Source: Symbiotaphrina buchneri (lineage: Eukaryota; Ascomycota; Symbiotaphrinales; Symbiotaphrinaceae). Taken from it: a stretch of DNA of 64,000 nucleotides. The notes beneath the pieces were generated by a model. That model saw only the letters and a list, made by a program, of their open reading frames with translations. It was not told where the DNA came from and did not search any database. The position numbers and the translations under genes are program-made. How positions within the stretch are numbered: position 1 is the first letter of the stretch; every line of letters begins with the position of its first letter. This document shows positions 22,351-34,582 of the stretch, piece by piece. The stretch lies in the NCBI GenBank assembly GCA_001599915.1, contig BCIG01000011.1:248001-312000 (forward strand). Direction: 5' to 3'.

Positions 22351-22991
22351 GGAGCCGGTGCGGAAGGATGGTACAGGAACGGTGAGCGAGAAGGTCGTTG
22401 TCAGATTGAGATAGATGAGGAAAGGTGAGGGGAGAGTTGGAAACAGGGAAGGCGAGACGGGTTAGACAAGGTAGGAGAGATACCGTGATGGTGATGGGCT
22501 AAATGTACAGAAACAAGGTTGTGGGAGGGAACCGTGCGAATGGCAGTGAATGCAAACATATGCGATGTAGCTCCCGCCATGAGTCACGAGATCTGTACTG
22601 GATTCCAGGATTGGCGTGGGACTCTCAGTGGTACCTCTGTCATCGACCGAAGCAAGAGCTGGAAAGTCTTTGGTACGTTAAACTGACATGTAAGGCTTTG
22701 CAGCTTGAGAGGTCATAAGCGAACGGAGTCTAACAGATGACAGTGATTCATATAGTAGTACGGCGCTGAGATCCCATTGATACCTGCAAGAGATGGATAT
22801 CAGAACGAAGATAATGCAAGGCTGGATACCTTCTCCTAGTTTAGTAGGTGGGTTCATTTGCGCTTTTCGATTTCGGACTATCCCCGACAATCCCACTCCG
22901 AAAACAGACCCAGTGAGCGGCAGCAGTCATGCCGCTGCTTCAAAGATTGAACAACATGCCCCGCAGCTCGCAGACCCCAAGACTAAACCTA
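22351..22991. other. Intergenic between the unidentified gene and the coatomer gamma 3' end
   Basis: A 640 bp spacer. It holds the promoter of the unidentified gene and a purine-rich stretch near 22390-22500 (GGTGAGGGGAGAG). No gene was seen. Confidence 0.4.
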
Positions 22992-25900
22992 TTATGTCAC
23001 GGTTGCAATCATCAAAGGGGCAAAGCCCGACTCCTCACTCCGCACTGTGATCTTTGTCGTCACGCCTGTCTTCGCCGAGTATGCCATCCGAATCAAGGCT
23101 GCCACCCTTCCGCCCGTCACCGTCTTACCGAACAGCTTCAATGTGTGAGTGGTAGGGCTGAGAGTGACGTCCGTACCCTCGAGAGGTTGAAGAGATAGCG
23201 CCTTGGCCAGTTGTTCCGTCGCATCTGAGAGGAAAGTAAAGTCAGCGACAGACATCAGACTTTGATCAGTACTTCTATGAGCTTACCTGCAATACTCTTC
23301 ACACTGCCAAGCTGTAGAGTCTCCGATACTTCCTCGCCATTTGCCCCAGTCTGCTCCCAGATGTGATCGAAACTGCCAGCAAATGCAGGAAGAACGTAGT
23401 CACTACCGGTGAGTTCCAGGTTTTCGACCTCATATTCGTCGTCGTAACCGTCCTCTTGCGGCTCGCCGGTCGATGGGTCTACCTCCTTGCTTGTAAATCG
23501 CAAGACGTTCGAGAAGCTTGCACCAATGAATGGACTATCACTAATTCGTTTGAATGAGACATAGATAGTCCCAGGCTCGTCCGTAGCGAGTTTAGGAACC
23601 GGTATTATGAAGTCTTCTTCAAGTGATGTTTCTTCCTCGAGCGGCGTGGCGACCACGGAGACCTCTTCCAGAACGGTGTCCGGCAAAGTGTTCTTCACGT
23701 CGTATTGCAGGACAATATGGTCTTTGAAGATATGTTTGACAGCGGTGACAACGTACTCCGTCTCAGATTCTGTCAACTCAACAGTGATCGATGACTTCAG
23801 TACAGGGCCATAATTCTTGAACTCAGGGATCTGCAGGAGTTGTTCGGCATATTTCTGAGCAGCTGCTGTTGCGGATGCAACTGCATCTGCTCCGGTGGAT
23901 ACTGCCCCTTTGACAGGACCCGCTGACGGGGCTTTGAGAGTAGGGGTTGCGGTGGTGAGTTTCTTTGTCCGGTCCTCAGCATCTGCCTGCTCTCTTGTGA
24001 CGACTGGGATGCTGGAAATGTCGAAAGGTTTCATGAAGACGTCTTTGTTGTCTGACGTGACATACATGACAAGCTGATGCTCGAACACGGGAAGAGAGAA
24101 CATATTTTCTGGGACGTCGTCAGCTTACGCAATTCAACAGTAGCACGAAATGACCCACCATTCTTTACAAATTCGTTGGCGAGTTCGTCGTCTTCCTCAT
24201 CCATTAATCTCAGATTGAGCGCTGCACGGTCCCGAACCTCATCGTCGGTATCGTCAAGGCATCTAGTCAACAGCACGCGTATGCTGTTCTTGAGTTCCTT
24301 GTCCTTTTGTCCGACTCCAAACTTGGCCAGAGCAGTCACTGCTGCAGCTCGGACTACAGCGTTCTCCAGGACGACCCGGTTATAAATGTAACGGATGTAT
24401 TTCGTAGGATGGCTGGTCTTTGGGCCTTCAACACCCAGCAAATGAAGAATTCGGACAGCGAGCTTCGTGAATTCACAATCCTCAATGAACTCACAGAGGT
24501 GAGACAACGCTGTATTCAATCAGTTGATTTCCCCCCACAAAACAGCGTTAAGCAACTTACCTTCTTCTTTACTTCCAGGTACGAATTTTATCAAGTCAAA
24601 CATGCTCTCAACCACGCTCCTCTTGAACTCGTACCCTCCCTCGTCCCGGAGAATGCCACTCAAGAATGAAAGCATCCCGTGCTGCTTGGCTGGGAACTTG
24701 AGGCATAATGTCCGCACAGCCTCAACAATTGTGATCTTGAACTCATCGGTTATATCAGCCATGAAACCAGAGATCTGCTTCATCAGCCGGTCCACGCTTG
24801 CTTCGTTGCCAGTCTTCAACAGAGTCGTAATGGCAAATGTAGCTACCGAGCGATTGCTGTTTGTGATCAGGTTCTCGATGTCTTGGTTGCATTGGCGGAC
24901 AGCCTCGGGTTTGAAGGATGCAAAACTATGCAGAATTCGGATAGCGGAGAACTTGGCGACGGTACGCGGTGAGGTGAGTGATAATTGGAGTACATGAACA
25001 GCCTGGTTAACCTCGGCGTCGGTTACATCCCTCATCTCGCAGATGGCTTTAGCAGCCTCGAAGTTGACCATCTCACTCTTGTGACGTAGCCATCCATCCA
25101 GTAGTTGCATCATTGGCTTTCTCAAGCTTTGATCCTCCTCCGCCAGTTTGGCTGCCAGCCGCACCAACATCACCGTAGCTGCGGGACTCTTGGTAGCACC
25201 AGGAGCCCCGTATTGCTGCACCATTTTGACGAGAGCCATACGATCGTGTGAGCGCATCTGGTACAACAGACCAATGGCATGATATTGTGTCATGAAATTC
25301 GAGTTGTAGACACCCGGGGAGCTGTGGCTGCTGCCGCCCAGCCCAAATGAGAAGCCCCCAGATGACTTCCCTGAAGATGCCGCCTCCTGAGTTTCACTCT
25401 GCCATCGTCTAACGACATCTCGTGCGATTGGCAAAAGGTGATATGCAGAGACCAGAGCGGCGGATGAAACGGACGGCGTCTTATCCACAATGGCCGTTTT
25501 GATCAACCGCTCAATTGCTTGAACGGTTGTAGCCTAGAGTCCACTGTCAGCAACGTTTTCCTTGGAGGGTTCTGCATGTCATACATCTATTATGCGGCAC
25601 AGTGCCCGGATGGCATTCGCCCTATATATCACATCGCTACCCACTGCGGTATCCTTCATGATACTACTTGTGACCATAATAACATCTTCTGCTGATTGTG
25701 CCAACTCCTTGATCACAAGATATACCATCTGGCGTAGAGCCGGGTCTTTATTCTGAAATAACTTCGAGATGCCGAAGAAAAGCTCGGTGGCCTCATTGGT
25801 CGGGAACTTTTCCCCCGTAAAGAGTAGAAGAGTTATTTTCGTAAGGAGGATCCTACATCTTCGCGGTGAAATTGGTGATGAATTGAACAGGCGCGCTATC

Positions 25901-26023
25901 GGAGATGTTAGTGCAATCCTCCGCTGGTCGACCTCGCACCTCCTCACCTTCTTGGAAGACGGAAGTCCGGTCAACCTTGACAATCGACTGCTCAATATCC
26001 TCATCCTTCTTTCCGTAGCTCAT
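22992..26023 (-). CDS. SEC21: Coatomer subunit gamma (gamma-COP, Sec21)
   Basis: Six exons (25948-26023, 25585-25895, 24561-25533, 24159-24509, 23287-24108, 22992-23224) give 921 residues, the normal length. Every junction restores known family sequence, for example [42 protein letters not shown] and [16 protein letters not shown]. The N-terminal about 550 residues are the adaptin-type helical solenoid ([37 protein letters not shown]). A linker and the gamma-COP appendage follow ([13 protein letters not shown], then the C-terminal lobe ending MIATVT). Gamma-COP is part of the COPI F-subcomplex that coats Golgi-to-ER vesicles and binds dilysine cargo and ArfGAP. The five introns are 50-62 bp. 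Confidence 0.97.
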
Positions 26024-26524
26024 CTTGGCCGGTTTCCCCTTGGCAGGGTCGAATGATCAGTTTGTTGGCGGAAGAATTGCTGCTCGCCGTGAGGCCACGA
26101 TGCTGCGGGTGATCGTCGGCGAGCCCAGCGGTGAGCAGCTCCAAGGGACTGGCCCTGATCGGGTTGATCCAGCAAAATTGGTCGTGGGCGAGTGACACAG
26201 CAATGGCCCAAACACGCAAGGTCGGCGTTCTGAAAACGTCGCAAGTTCAATGTCGGGCTTTTCGTTGTGAAGTCAGGATGTTGGACTCGCGTCGTGCAGC
26301 TACGTCTCCTTAACTCGCTCGTGGTTGTGCGTGAAATGCTATCTGTCACTAGCCACATCGTGGCTTGACCCTTTGTCTTGGCAGCTTGCCACGCGAAGCT
26401 CATCCGCAGCAAATTATCCAGTCAACAATTGACATAGATCTGCTGGAATGACGGAGATCTTCCCCTCTCAAATAAGTGATATAGGAATACTCTCTAAAAC
26501 TCACTATCACCATAGCCCGCCGAA
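26024..26524. promoter_or_regulatory. Divergent promoter region SEC21 / PLP2
   Basis: A 501 bp spacer between two divergent start codons with no credible gene of its own. Shared promoter function is inferred from orientation. Confidence 0.45.
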
Positions 26525-27420
26525 ATGGATATGCCGGTCAATGTGCCCGTTGATAATCCCAACGAGGATACCGAATGGTAGCTATCATTACCCCTCCATG
26601 CCTTCTTGGCTTCCCGTTCTAGGCTTCACACGCTGATCTTCTGCCCAGGAACGACATTCTACGGAAACACGGAATCATTCCGGAAAGGCCTCCTTCGCCT
26701 ACTCCCATGATAGAAGAAGCCATCATAGAGGCGCGCAAACTAGCCCACGAGAACCGCCTAGAGGGAAAGGACTTGGACGAGCTAGCGGAGCTAGAGGACG
26801 AAGAGGAAGAGGAGTTCCTGGAACAGTACAAGAAGCAAAGGCTGGCAGAGCTCAGTAATCTACAGAAGACGAGCGTACATGGCTCGGTGTACCCGCTGCA
26901 GAAGCCGGATTACGCACAGGATGTCACGGCGGCCTCGCATCAGTACTATGTGCTTGTGCATCTAACATCCTCACTCGGCAACAATGTTGAGTCAAGACTG
27001 CTTACAGATCTCTGGCGTCAAATGGCGCAGAAGTATGGGGATATCAAGTTTTGCGAGATACGCGCCGATCTTTGCATTGAAGGTTATCCAGAGAAGAATA
27101 CGCCTACGATTCTGGTCTACAAGGATGGCGATATTAAAAGGCAAATAGTCACTCTCCGTGAGCTCAGGGGAAAGGAGACCTCATTAGAGGGTAAGTGTAT
27201 TCGTTTCAATGAGGCCAATGTTTCTGGCTGCTTGGCAAATGCATGCTGAAGGATCTCAGATTTGGAGAACGTCCTTATTTCTGTCGGTGCCATAAAACCG
27301 AACGATTCACGGTTACTGCGACTTAAGCAAGAGGATACAGATGATTACGGCCGCTCAAGTAAGCACAAGGGCTCACAGGCTAGACGAGATGACGATGACG
27401 ACGATGATGACTGGGACTGA
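26525..27420 (+). CDS. PLP2: Phosducin-like protein Plp2
   Basis: Three exons (26525-26577, 26649-27190, 27260-27420) give 251 residues. Joining the first intron completes the Trp of EDTEWNDILRKHGIIPERPP, the conserved start of this family. An acidic helical region follows (ELEDEEEEEFLEQYKKQR), then a thioredoxin-like domain without the redox CxxC (CIEGYPEKNTPTILVYKDGD). The tail is a run of Asp ending DDWD. Plp2-type proteins act with the chaperonin CCT in folding actin and tubulin and are essential in yeast. It is divergent from SEC21. Confidence 0.93.
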
Positions 27421-27942
27421 ACATGCGTAACAACTGGACTATAATGACCACAATTGCACTAAATCAAACCCCGAAAGTTAGGGTACTGAATGAACTACAG
27501 ACAACAGCGCAGAGGGCTCCAATAGACCATGCGATCAGCGGCGGGGCAGTCGTATGCTCGGACGTCGCCGGTCACGGTCCCGAAAGTTTGGCCAAGACAA
27601 GCCTTGGATATCAGAATTGTAATTACATATGGGTCATCGTAGGCTCTCAGCCGAGTAGCCATAGGCTGCTGGTGGCTCATAATGAAGTGTATGATACACA
27701 AAACGTATCGATCCATCAATCCCATTTAGATAACGCCAAATTGCAGCTGCATCAAGAAGACATCAAGTGCAAGGACAAGGCGAAGTTTTGAATGAAGGTA
27801 TCCCGGCAAGAAACAATTCACAACTGGAGAAACATGCTCGTGAATTCATACAAGATAACCCGACCCAGAATATCCCTTAGAACACCGCCTTTTGCATCCT
27901 ACCATTCCGTGGTCATTGTCCCATTAGACGAGGAGTGTGAGC
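27421..27942. other. Intergenic between convergent PLP2 and the bZIP gene
   Basis: A 520 bp spacer between two 3' ends. The frames seen here are short and without family resemblance, so it most likely holds untranslated tails and terminators. Confidence 0.4.
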
Positions 27943-28906
27943 TCATATTAGCTCATCGCTGCCGCTCGCAGCACTGGCCTCGATAGCTGCGAGGACCACC
28001 TTCTCTTCGTAGACAGGTCCTTGCCCATCACATTGTGTTGCGTCTTTCAACCGTTCGTGCACCGCAGCGACATCTACGAGTCCTTTCTTCGTCAAGGGAT
28101 GTTGTTGGATGAAATCCCAAGTAGCACCCGCAGCGAGAAGGCGGTCGCCATGTTCACTCACGGCGAGCCGATGTGCGGGAGTTGATCCGTCCCCTAGTGA
28201 GCTTTGATCCTTGGGGGAGAATGTCATTGGACCTGGAACAATGGGTGAACTAGCGGCTGAGCTATGACTGGTCCCCGACGTTGCTTTAAGGATGCGATTT
28301 TCCGTCGATAGGCGGTGGATCTCGCGCTTGAGACGTTCATTTTCTGCGGCCATCTCATTCGAGGCTGCCTCGATGGACTGGAGCTTTTGTTCAAGTTCTT
28401 TGACATGTTTCTCCTTGCGTTCACGAAATGCTCTTTGACTGTAGAAGGATGTGTGGTCAGGCTATCTGGCGCACGGAGCAGCGTGGACGGTTGGGGGATA
28501 CTCACGCAGCGCGATTTTGAGCCTTGCGCCGCGACTGTGCTGGGGTAAGGTTATCTTTCTCCTCACTGCTACTCCTGCCTGGCATCTGCTCATTGTGGTC
28601 CAGGTCACCGTTCATTGGATGATCTCCGTTAACGACGGCGGGCTTGTGTTGCGAATTCGGCGACGCAGGAAGTACACCGGCGGTGTCGAAATTCGGGAAG
28701 GCATCGTAACCTTGATACGCCTGAGTATACTGGTCCTTTGCCTGTCAGTACGTGGAGCTATTGTGATATAGGCGATCGCAAACATTTGGTGAGCCGTTGA
28801 CAAAATCCTCCGAGCTAGGAGGGTTCGTATGGGTAGGCGTGGGGGGAAGGTGACCAAGAAATGGGTATGATTGCGGAGCCGTGTGGAAGTAATTATAATC
28901 CATCAT
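27943..28906 (-). CDS. bZIP transcription factor, Fcr3/AP-1-like
   Basis: Exons 28784-28906, 28506-28741 and 27943-28438 give 284 residues. The start MMDYNYFHTAPQSYPFLGHL and PPTPTHTNPPSSEDF matches from memory the Aspergillus-type Fcr3-like bZIP group. The basic region is NLTPAQSRRKAQNRAAQRAF followed by RERKEKHVKELEQKL, with the Yap-type NRAAQRAFR core, and a leucine zipper follows (ENERLKREIHRLSTENRIL). The 67-bp second intron interrupts the codon for the Ala just before QRAF, inside the DNA-contacting helix. No C-terminal cysteine-rich Yap1-like redox domain is present; only one Cys is seen late in the protein (ATQCDGQG). Target genes cannot be read from sequence. A longer in-frame start at 28993 exists but would add untypical sequence. 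Confidence 0.88.
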
Positions 28907-30600
28907 CGACGAAGGCGTTGACGCTGTCCTAACAGGACAAGCTTGTCTGCTCTTCTGGCTTTCTGCTCTTCTTGCAGACCGGAACGCCGACAAGGAGAGG
29001 AGCAGTTCGCTCTGGGAAGGGCACGGAGCACCTTTTGACGCCTGGGTGCGGAGAAGGGCAGCTGGTGGTGGTCTCGTCTGGAGTACCTTAGGTACGGAGT
29101 CGCGGAGTACGAAGCTACAACAGCTCTGTCGTTCTCGACTAAGTCACTACTTAAGGTACGAAGTAAATTTCCCGCCCGGGGCTGAGGGCGGTCGTTGCAG
29201 GAAGACGGGCCAATGGGATGCTCCAGATTCGACCACCTTATCCTTGACCTGATTCCGCTCGTGGATCCTTCAGTTTAGGGCCCACGGTATCGGGTTCAGC
29301 TGGAAGAGTACGGTAAGAGCATCAATACCTAGTCCGTGGTAACAGTTTTGAGACAGGTTTGGCAAAATGACTTGAACAGGCTTTACGAGCTGTAGTAGTG
29401 ATGCAGAGTACCATTAATTGTAGGGAATTAGACCACGAGCATACCTCGTCTCGCGGTGTATTGCACTGGACAAGCACTGTGCAGCGGGTTGCGGGTACAG
29501 TTGGATCTGCATTCACGGTTGCTGCATCTTCGTCGCCCTGTGTTCCAGACCGAGTCCGGCCCCGGTCTCCTCCCCTTCCCTTATGCGAATCAAACCCCCT
29601 GAAATCGGTCGCTGATTCGGACATGGCCGAAACAACTTCAACAATCGCTGGTCTTACTGACTCTATCTGCAAGCAGGTTTCCTGCCAATCAAGCCCTGCT
29701 GAATTGCTTCATCGATCTGGTCCGTTCACTCTGGTCAAGGTCACTGAGGCGGAGTATTGCTCCTGAAAACAGGCGGGACTGGCTCCATGGCCTAGAGGAT
29801 TTTATCATTATTGTATCAGGGGTCCTCCTATCGAGTTGTGGCTTCCGAGGGCTTCCCATTATTCAGGCCTTCCACATGCATGACTTTACTAGTGCTGAAA
29901 TGCTGATGCTCCTGCTAATCAGCGCTCAACATCCCGCCTCCCCTAACTCCCTCGGCCGCCCTACAGTTTTTGAGAATCTCCACCTTGGGGAAGGCAGGCC
30001 TCAGAGTAGCCCATCGTCCCACTAATGGCCACTGAAGCGGTCGGGGTGCTATCGGAACATGTCTCCTGCTCCACAAGGCCCATACGGAAACTGCTTACTC
30101 CGTAGATTAAACACCATTGTGTTTCTGTGTTAGATGACTACCGCCATGGCATCCTGAGCCGGGTTCTTCGTTGCGCATGATTTACTTGCGCAGAGAGCCA
30201 CACTTTATTGTCAATGCATGCCACTTCTGTCTAGCTATAGAATCCCAAGACTGTCTGTAGGCTTGACATTTCTAGCAAGTGGAGTTCGGAAGTCTCCTGA
30301 ACCTGCCGATGAATGATCGCAAAGCAACTCATGTATAATATATACCTACTGCTGCGTGAGTAATTGAACAAAGCGTCGCATGAGCAGATCGTCGCTCTCT
30401 AATAGTTGCTGCTAGACCTGTGATCGGTTTCTTTTCATCAGAGCCTACGTAGCGTCCCAGGGGCAACTTCACCAACATCAGCAGCGTCGCTAATTGGATT
30501 ACCTCGTTCCAACATAGCTGACATCAACACTCCGAGTTAGCTCTGTTCTAGCTAGAGAAGAGTCTCAATTCACTCTCTCAGGTAGGATTTCCTATGGTAG
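28907..30600. other. Gene-poor region, no gene recognised
   Basis: About 1.7 kb upstream of the bZIP gene. It contains TACGGAGT and TACTCCGTA-type motifs (near 29093 and 30096). The longest frame (29398-29766, +) has no family resemblance and starts in promoter-like sequence. I see no gene, tRNA or repeat array here. Confidence 0.45.
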
Positions 30601-31792
30601 GGACAGCTTGGTCCAAATTTTGACCTCAAAGTAGGCGGTGACGGCAGCCCCCTGAACGCCCCTGAACACCCCCTGAATCACCGGCTCGATCATATCTCTG
30701 GCAATTTCTCCCGGATGAACTTCCAAACAGACCGAAGGCAAGTCCAATAACTTCTCTGCAGACCGCCAGTGTTTCGTGCAAATTTGTAAGCGAGAAAAAA
30801 AGTTTTGCCCACGACACCATCAAAAGATGCATCTTGGGGATCTCAACGACCGCCAACGACCTCAACACCATCAAGGACTCTTCAAAAATGGCAAAAAGAG
30901 AAGTATTCCGGTACCGGGAATCGATGCGGAATGATGATGAAGGAAATTTCATAAGGTCCGTAGATAGAGGTGGATCCATCCTTATCAACACCACCGATGG
31001 CTGGCAGGATGGCCAATCCGAAGTGGTCATTCATAGTATCGTATCAACTGGTCGGCACCTTCCTTCATTCTTATGGGCTGTGGAACGCACCCGTGTTGGT
31101 ACCTCGCGAGCAATGGAGGTGCAAATCATCCTTGGCGACAGAAACGCCATTTTCGCCTCAGATAACGCTCTCCGGGCTTATCTGGGGAACCTTATGGCCA
31201 CAGATTCTGCTGGACCCGATTATCAAAGAAACGTTGTCCTGCCCTTCACCCTTGACCCTTCAGTTCGGGCATCCGCTCGGTCAGCGACGCCGATGTTACC
31301 TCATCTGCTCCCTTCTCAAGCGTTGTCGGCCCTAACGGCTGTCAGCTGACTCCTCTTTCAAGGCCAGCTTAAGCGGTCTCCGCCTTGACGCAGGCACCTG
31401 CCGTCGTCTCAACCGGGTGTGGTCCAGCGTAGAGCCTACAAAGCAGCAATTGGCCGAGGTCGCTGTGCTGACAGCCCCAACTTCCCAGCCTACCGTTCCT
31501 ACTCCACCACGGAAGACACTCATTGCTGCAAATCCAAAGGCATCTCCATCCAGACCAACGACGCCTGCAACTCAGCCGCCGGCGCCTGGCAGTGTACCAG
31601 CGCCGCCTGCCCTTCAATTTATCTTGTCCAGAGCACTGAGAGGCGGTGAGGAAATATGGTCAATAAGCTCGAGACCGACGAAGGGCTGTTTTTATGTTTT
31701 CATTCTCCGCTGCTGCTATGGGCGTAAATGCTGGACTGCGAAGATCATGATCCTTATTTGCACTTCCGCCATCAGGCATCTTTGGTGTATGT
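30600..31792. other. Unresolved stretch with coding-like fragments on both strands, possible gene relic
   Basis: On the minus strand, 30830 to 30600 reads in one frame as a coding-like piece containing VCLEVHPGEIARDMIEPVIQ, GAAVTAYFEVKIWTKL and a stop. A neighbouring frame upstream reads FFSLTNLHETLAVCRE. On the plus strand 30834-31349 is open for 171 codons (SILINTTDGWQDGQSEVVIH), and 31419-31649 reads as a Cys-containing stretch (GRCADSPNFPAYRSY, CNSAAGAWQCTSAACPS). None could be joined into a gene I recognise. It may be a decayed gene or an unannotated rapidly evolving gene. Confidence 0.35.
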
Positions 31793-32500
31793 TCAAACCG
31801 GATTGTGGACGTCGTCTTCCTTAATTTCATAGATGTCCTGGATTCCCAATGCCGCTGCGAACTCATTTGTGAAGGCATTCCCTACATCCTCGACGGAGAC
31901 TCCAGGTACGCCCTCTCTCTCGAAGCTCGTAGTCTCTTTGCCCTCCAAGCCACAAGCCACAATCCTACCAAACCACCAAAGTTCGGTAGATACGTTCAAC
32001 CCTATTCCATGGCTGGTGACATTCCTCCTTAGGTGTACGCCTACCGCAGCAATCTTCCTATCCTGCGTCGTCCAGACGCCGGGGTTCTCGTTAGTGAAGC
32101 CCCTAATGCCATATCTCTCACAAGTTGCTATTACCGCCTTCTCCAGAAGACGGACATAGCACCGAGGAGTGATACCGTGGCGCTTTAGGTCTATGATGGG
32201 GTACGCAACCAGTTGGCCTGGGCCGTGAAACGTAGTCTGACCTCCCCGCAAAGCCTCGAAGAACTCCGCACGACCGTCAGCACAGAGGAATTCCTGCTGC
32301 TGCTTGCTGACAGTGCCAATTTCTCTGCGGCCACAGGTATACACCGGTTGGAACTGGGCGGTTATGATGGTCGGATCTGGGGGGTTCGGGAGTTCCTTTG
32401 GAGAGGCTTTGGAACGGAGGAGTTGCGAGACAAGCCGGTCCTGCAGCTTGGCAGCATGCTGATAGTGAACCAGCGGCAGACGCAGGTGGGCCAGCCGCAT
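31793..32500 (-). CDS. LIP2: Octanoyl (lipoyl) transferase Lip2/LipB
   Basis: Single exon, 235 residues. Family signatures are QFQPVYTCGRREIGTV, the RGGQTTFHGPGQLVAYPIID block, GVWTTQDRKIAAVGVHLRR with the catalytic Lys, HGIGLNVST, and VACGLEGKETTSF with the catalytic Cys. The enzyme transfers octanoate from acyl carrier protein to apo-lipoyl proteins in mitochondria, the first step of lipoate synthesis. A long presequence is not visible; the N-terminus (MRLAHLRLPLVHYQHAAKLQ) may itself be the targeting signal, or a longer 5' part may exist. It is divergent from POP7 with 280 bp between starts. Confidence 0.95.
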   Translation of the reverse strand: MRLAHLRLPLVHYQHAAKLQDRLVSQLLRSKASPKELPNPPDPTIITAQFQPVYTCGRREIGTVSKQQQEFLCADGRAEFFEALRGGQTTFHGPGQLVAYPIIDLKRHGITPRCYVRLLEKAVIATCERYGIRGFTNENPGVWTTQDRKIAAVGVHLRRNVTSHGIGLNVSTELWWFGRIVACGLEGKETTSFEREGVPGVSVEDVGNAFTNEFAAALGIQDIYEIKEDDVHNPV

Positions 32501-32780
32501 GAAAGATATTGGACAAGTATGAAACCGGACAAACCCAATGGAGCCGAGATTGGCTCACAGTAAGGTAAACAGACAGTCAAGAGATCGAGGTCGGGGTGAA
32601 GGACGTTGCTTGGTCTTTTGGGCGCGACTTTCAGCCCTACGGCCGCGCTATTTTAGCGGCCTGGGTCAATGTTTTAGTTCGACCTCCACAAGTCTTGAGT
32701 CTCCAGTCTCCCACGCAACCTGGAAGCTACTACAGTACTGTTACCGTGGGCGCGTTGGATGCTTCCGATCCATATTGACC

Positions 32781-33476
32781 ATGGCCGGTATGGATCGCCC
32801 CGCGCCTGCTGCTGAATCGAAACTTGGCAAGCGTAAGCGTCTGCCAGAACGTAGGTCCTTCAAATACACCCTTGGGTGATCACCCCGTTGACCTTGCCCA
32901 GATGCAAGCATCGACAAAAGACCCATCCTCCACCCACCAATTAGCTCGCCCTATGCGGGGCCCCGGCAAGAGAAGGTCGTTTATGTATCAGCCAAGTCTT
33001 CTTTCGTAACAACCCTTAAGCGTGTACGGAAGCTACTGGATCACATTGACAAACGCGCTATGGGTGACGTCAAGCTGGTCGGCGATAGGGGCACCGAGAA
33101 GCAGAGGCTAGGTAAAATCGCGAAGAAGAGGGACAAAGAACAAGAGCCGGTTTTTATTAAGGGAACGGGAAGAGCCATTGCAAAGGTGCTCCAGCTCGCT
33201 CATCACTTTCAGGGTCAGGAGGATTGCAAGGTCGTCATCACGACTGGGACAATTACTGTTATTGACGATGTAGTGGAAAAAGAGCCGGGGCAAATGTCTG
33301 CTAAGAATGCACGGAATGGGCCGGATCAAATGAGGCATGATGGTTCAAGTGCAGAAGGAGATGCGGATGTGGAAGGTGGACCGGTAAACAAGGAAGAGGG
33401 GGAAGCGGAGGAGGACCTTCCGGAAACGCAACTACGCAATACAAGTATGGTCCAGGTGGCTGTTACACTGCGATAG
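32781..33476 (+). CDS. POP7: RNase P/MRP subunit Pop7 (Alba-like)
   Basis: Exons 32781-32850 and 32902-33476 (intron 51 bp) give 214 residues. After a short basic leader (ESKLGKRKRLPE) comes the Alba-like core: KVVYVSAKSSFVTTLKRVRK, LLDHIDKRAMGDVKLVG, IKGTGRAIAKVLQLAHHFQG and KVVITTGTITVIDDVV. An acidic Glu/Asp-rich tail follows, and the last residues (TSMVQVAVTLR) return to the expected beta-strand. Pop7 pairs with Pop6 on RNase P and MRP RNA for tRNA 5' maturation and rRNA processing. The acidic insertion of about 50 residues before the last strand is longer than in yeast. Confidence 0.9.
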
Positions 33477-33791
33477 ATTCTGCAGGAGGGAGCGGCATCT
33501 CACCTGCCTGTCAGGACATGGCGCTTTGAGCTGATAGGCAAGCTCTGGCTGGCTCCGAAATGGGAATCATCACTGGCAAGATACATCAGTCATGTGCAAA
33601 GATGGAGAACATCACATGGTGAGCGAATTCCTTGTTCTTCCCTATTGTTCCTGTTGTCCCTAATGGAGGTTCAGAGGTCCGGCGCAAGGATGATCGTCCT
33701 CCTAATCATGCCGCAAGTGATGGAGGTATAGACGATCGGCAGAGGGCAGATTTCCGTGGCTTTGACGTATTCTTTCTCGATTGACGATATC

Positions 33792-34582
33792 TCAGCCTGA
33801 GCTTGTACCATCGTTGACCCCGTTGACCAGCTGTTCCCGGCCATTTGGACCCTGGACCACAAAGTCTTTCACACCGCCCTTCCAGTCTGCAATTCTCCCG
33901 TCGTTTATGCGCACGACTATGACGCGAACTTCCTCTCCCTCGATAAAGCAGCCTCGGCCCCCGTCGTCCTGGCTTTGTTGTGGGCCACCCACAAATCCCA
34001 TCTCTCCTACTAGTCCATCACCAAAAGTGTTATTTTCAAGATGTCTCTCCTTGAGCCATGCTTCCTCTTCGCTTCCGCTTTCTACCACACGGGCTATGCC
34101 ATTCAGGGTTGCGCTTATACTGCTCAATGCACTCGTGTTGAGGTTAAGGAGTAGGCTAGCCAAGCTACTTCGGGCGGCCCGAGGCGGGGGAGAGCCGGAA
34201 CGCTCACTATCGTGCGCAGTCGGTGGTCGATGAGACACCCAGTCATGGACCAGGAGGGAGACGCGGGGATTCTTGAGCATGTTGAGCGACTTTTTGGAGG
34301 AAGGGTTCGTGGTCATGACGATTGTGGGATAGGATGAATATGGTGAGCTTGGGAAATATGTGTAGTTCATGAGGGAGACGTGGGGTTGGAGGGCGTCGCA
34401 CGTCGCTAGATGCAGCTGGAGAGAGACATCAGTGGCCATGGAGATGGAGATCAGGCGGTACGACCTACAAATCTTGCATTCTCGAGACACTGCACGACTT
34501 CTTGTGGGAGTGTTTCGAGGACTTGCGGGCGAGTTGGAGTCGCGGAGGCTTCGTAGCTTAGAGGAGGCTGTGGTTCGCCCAT
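33792..34582 (-). CDS. Pyridoxamine 5'-phosphate oxidase-like FMN-binding protein
   Basis: Exons 34469-34582 and 33792-34415 (intron 53 bp) give 245 residues. The junction restores CLENARF-LHLATCDALQPHV and leads into SLMNYTYFPSSPY, the start of the split-barrel flavin fold. SLLVHDWVSHRPP, an internal SGSPPPRAARSSLASLLLNL segment and EEVRVIVVRINDGRIADWKG follow. This matches the fungal group typified by yeast YLR456W/YPR172W, whose substrate is unknown; they resemble PNPOx structurally but are not shown to make pyridoxal phosphate. It is divergent from the NIPSNAP gene across about 1 kb. Confidence 0.88.
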
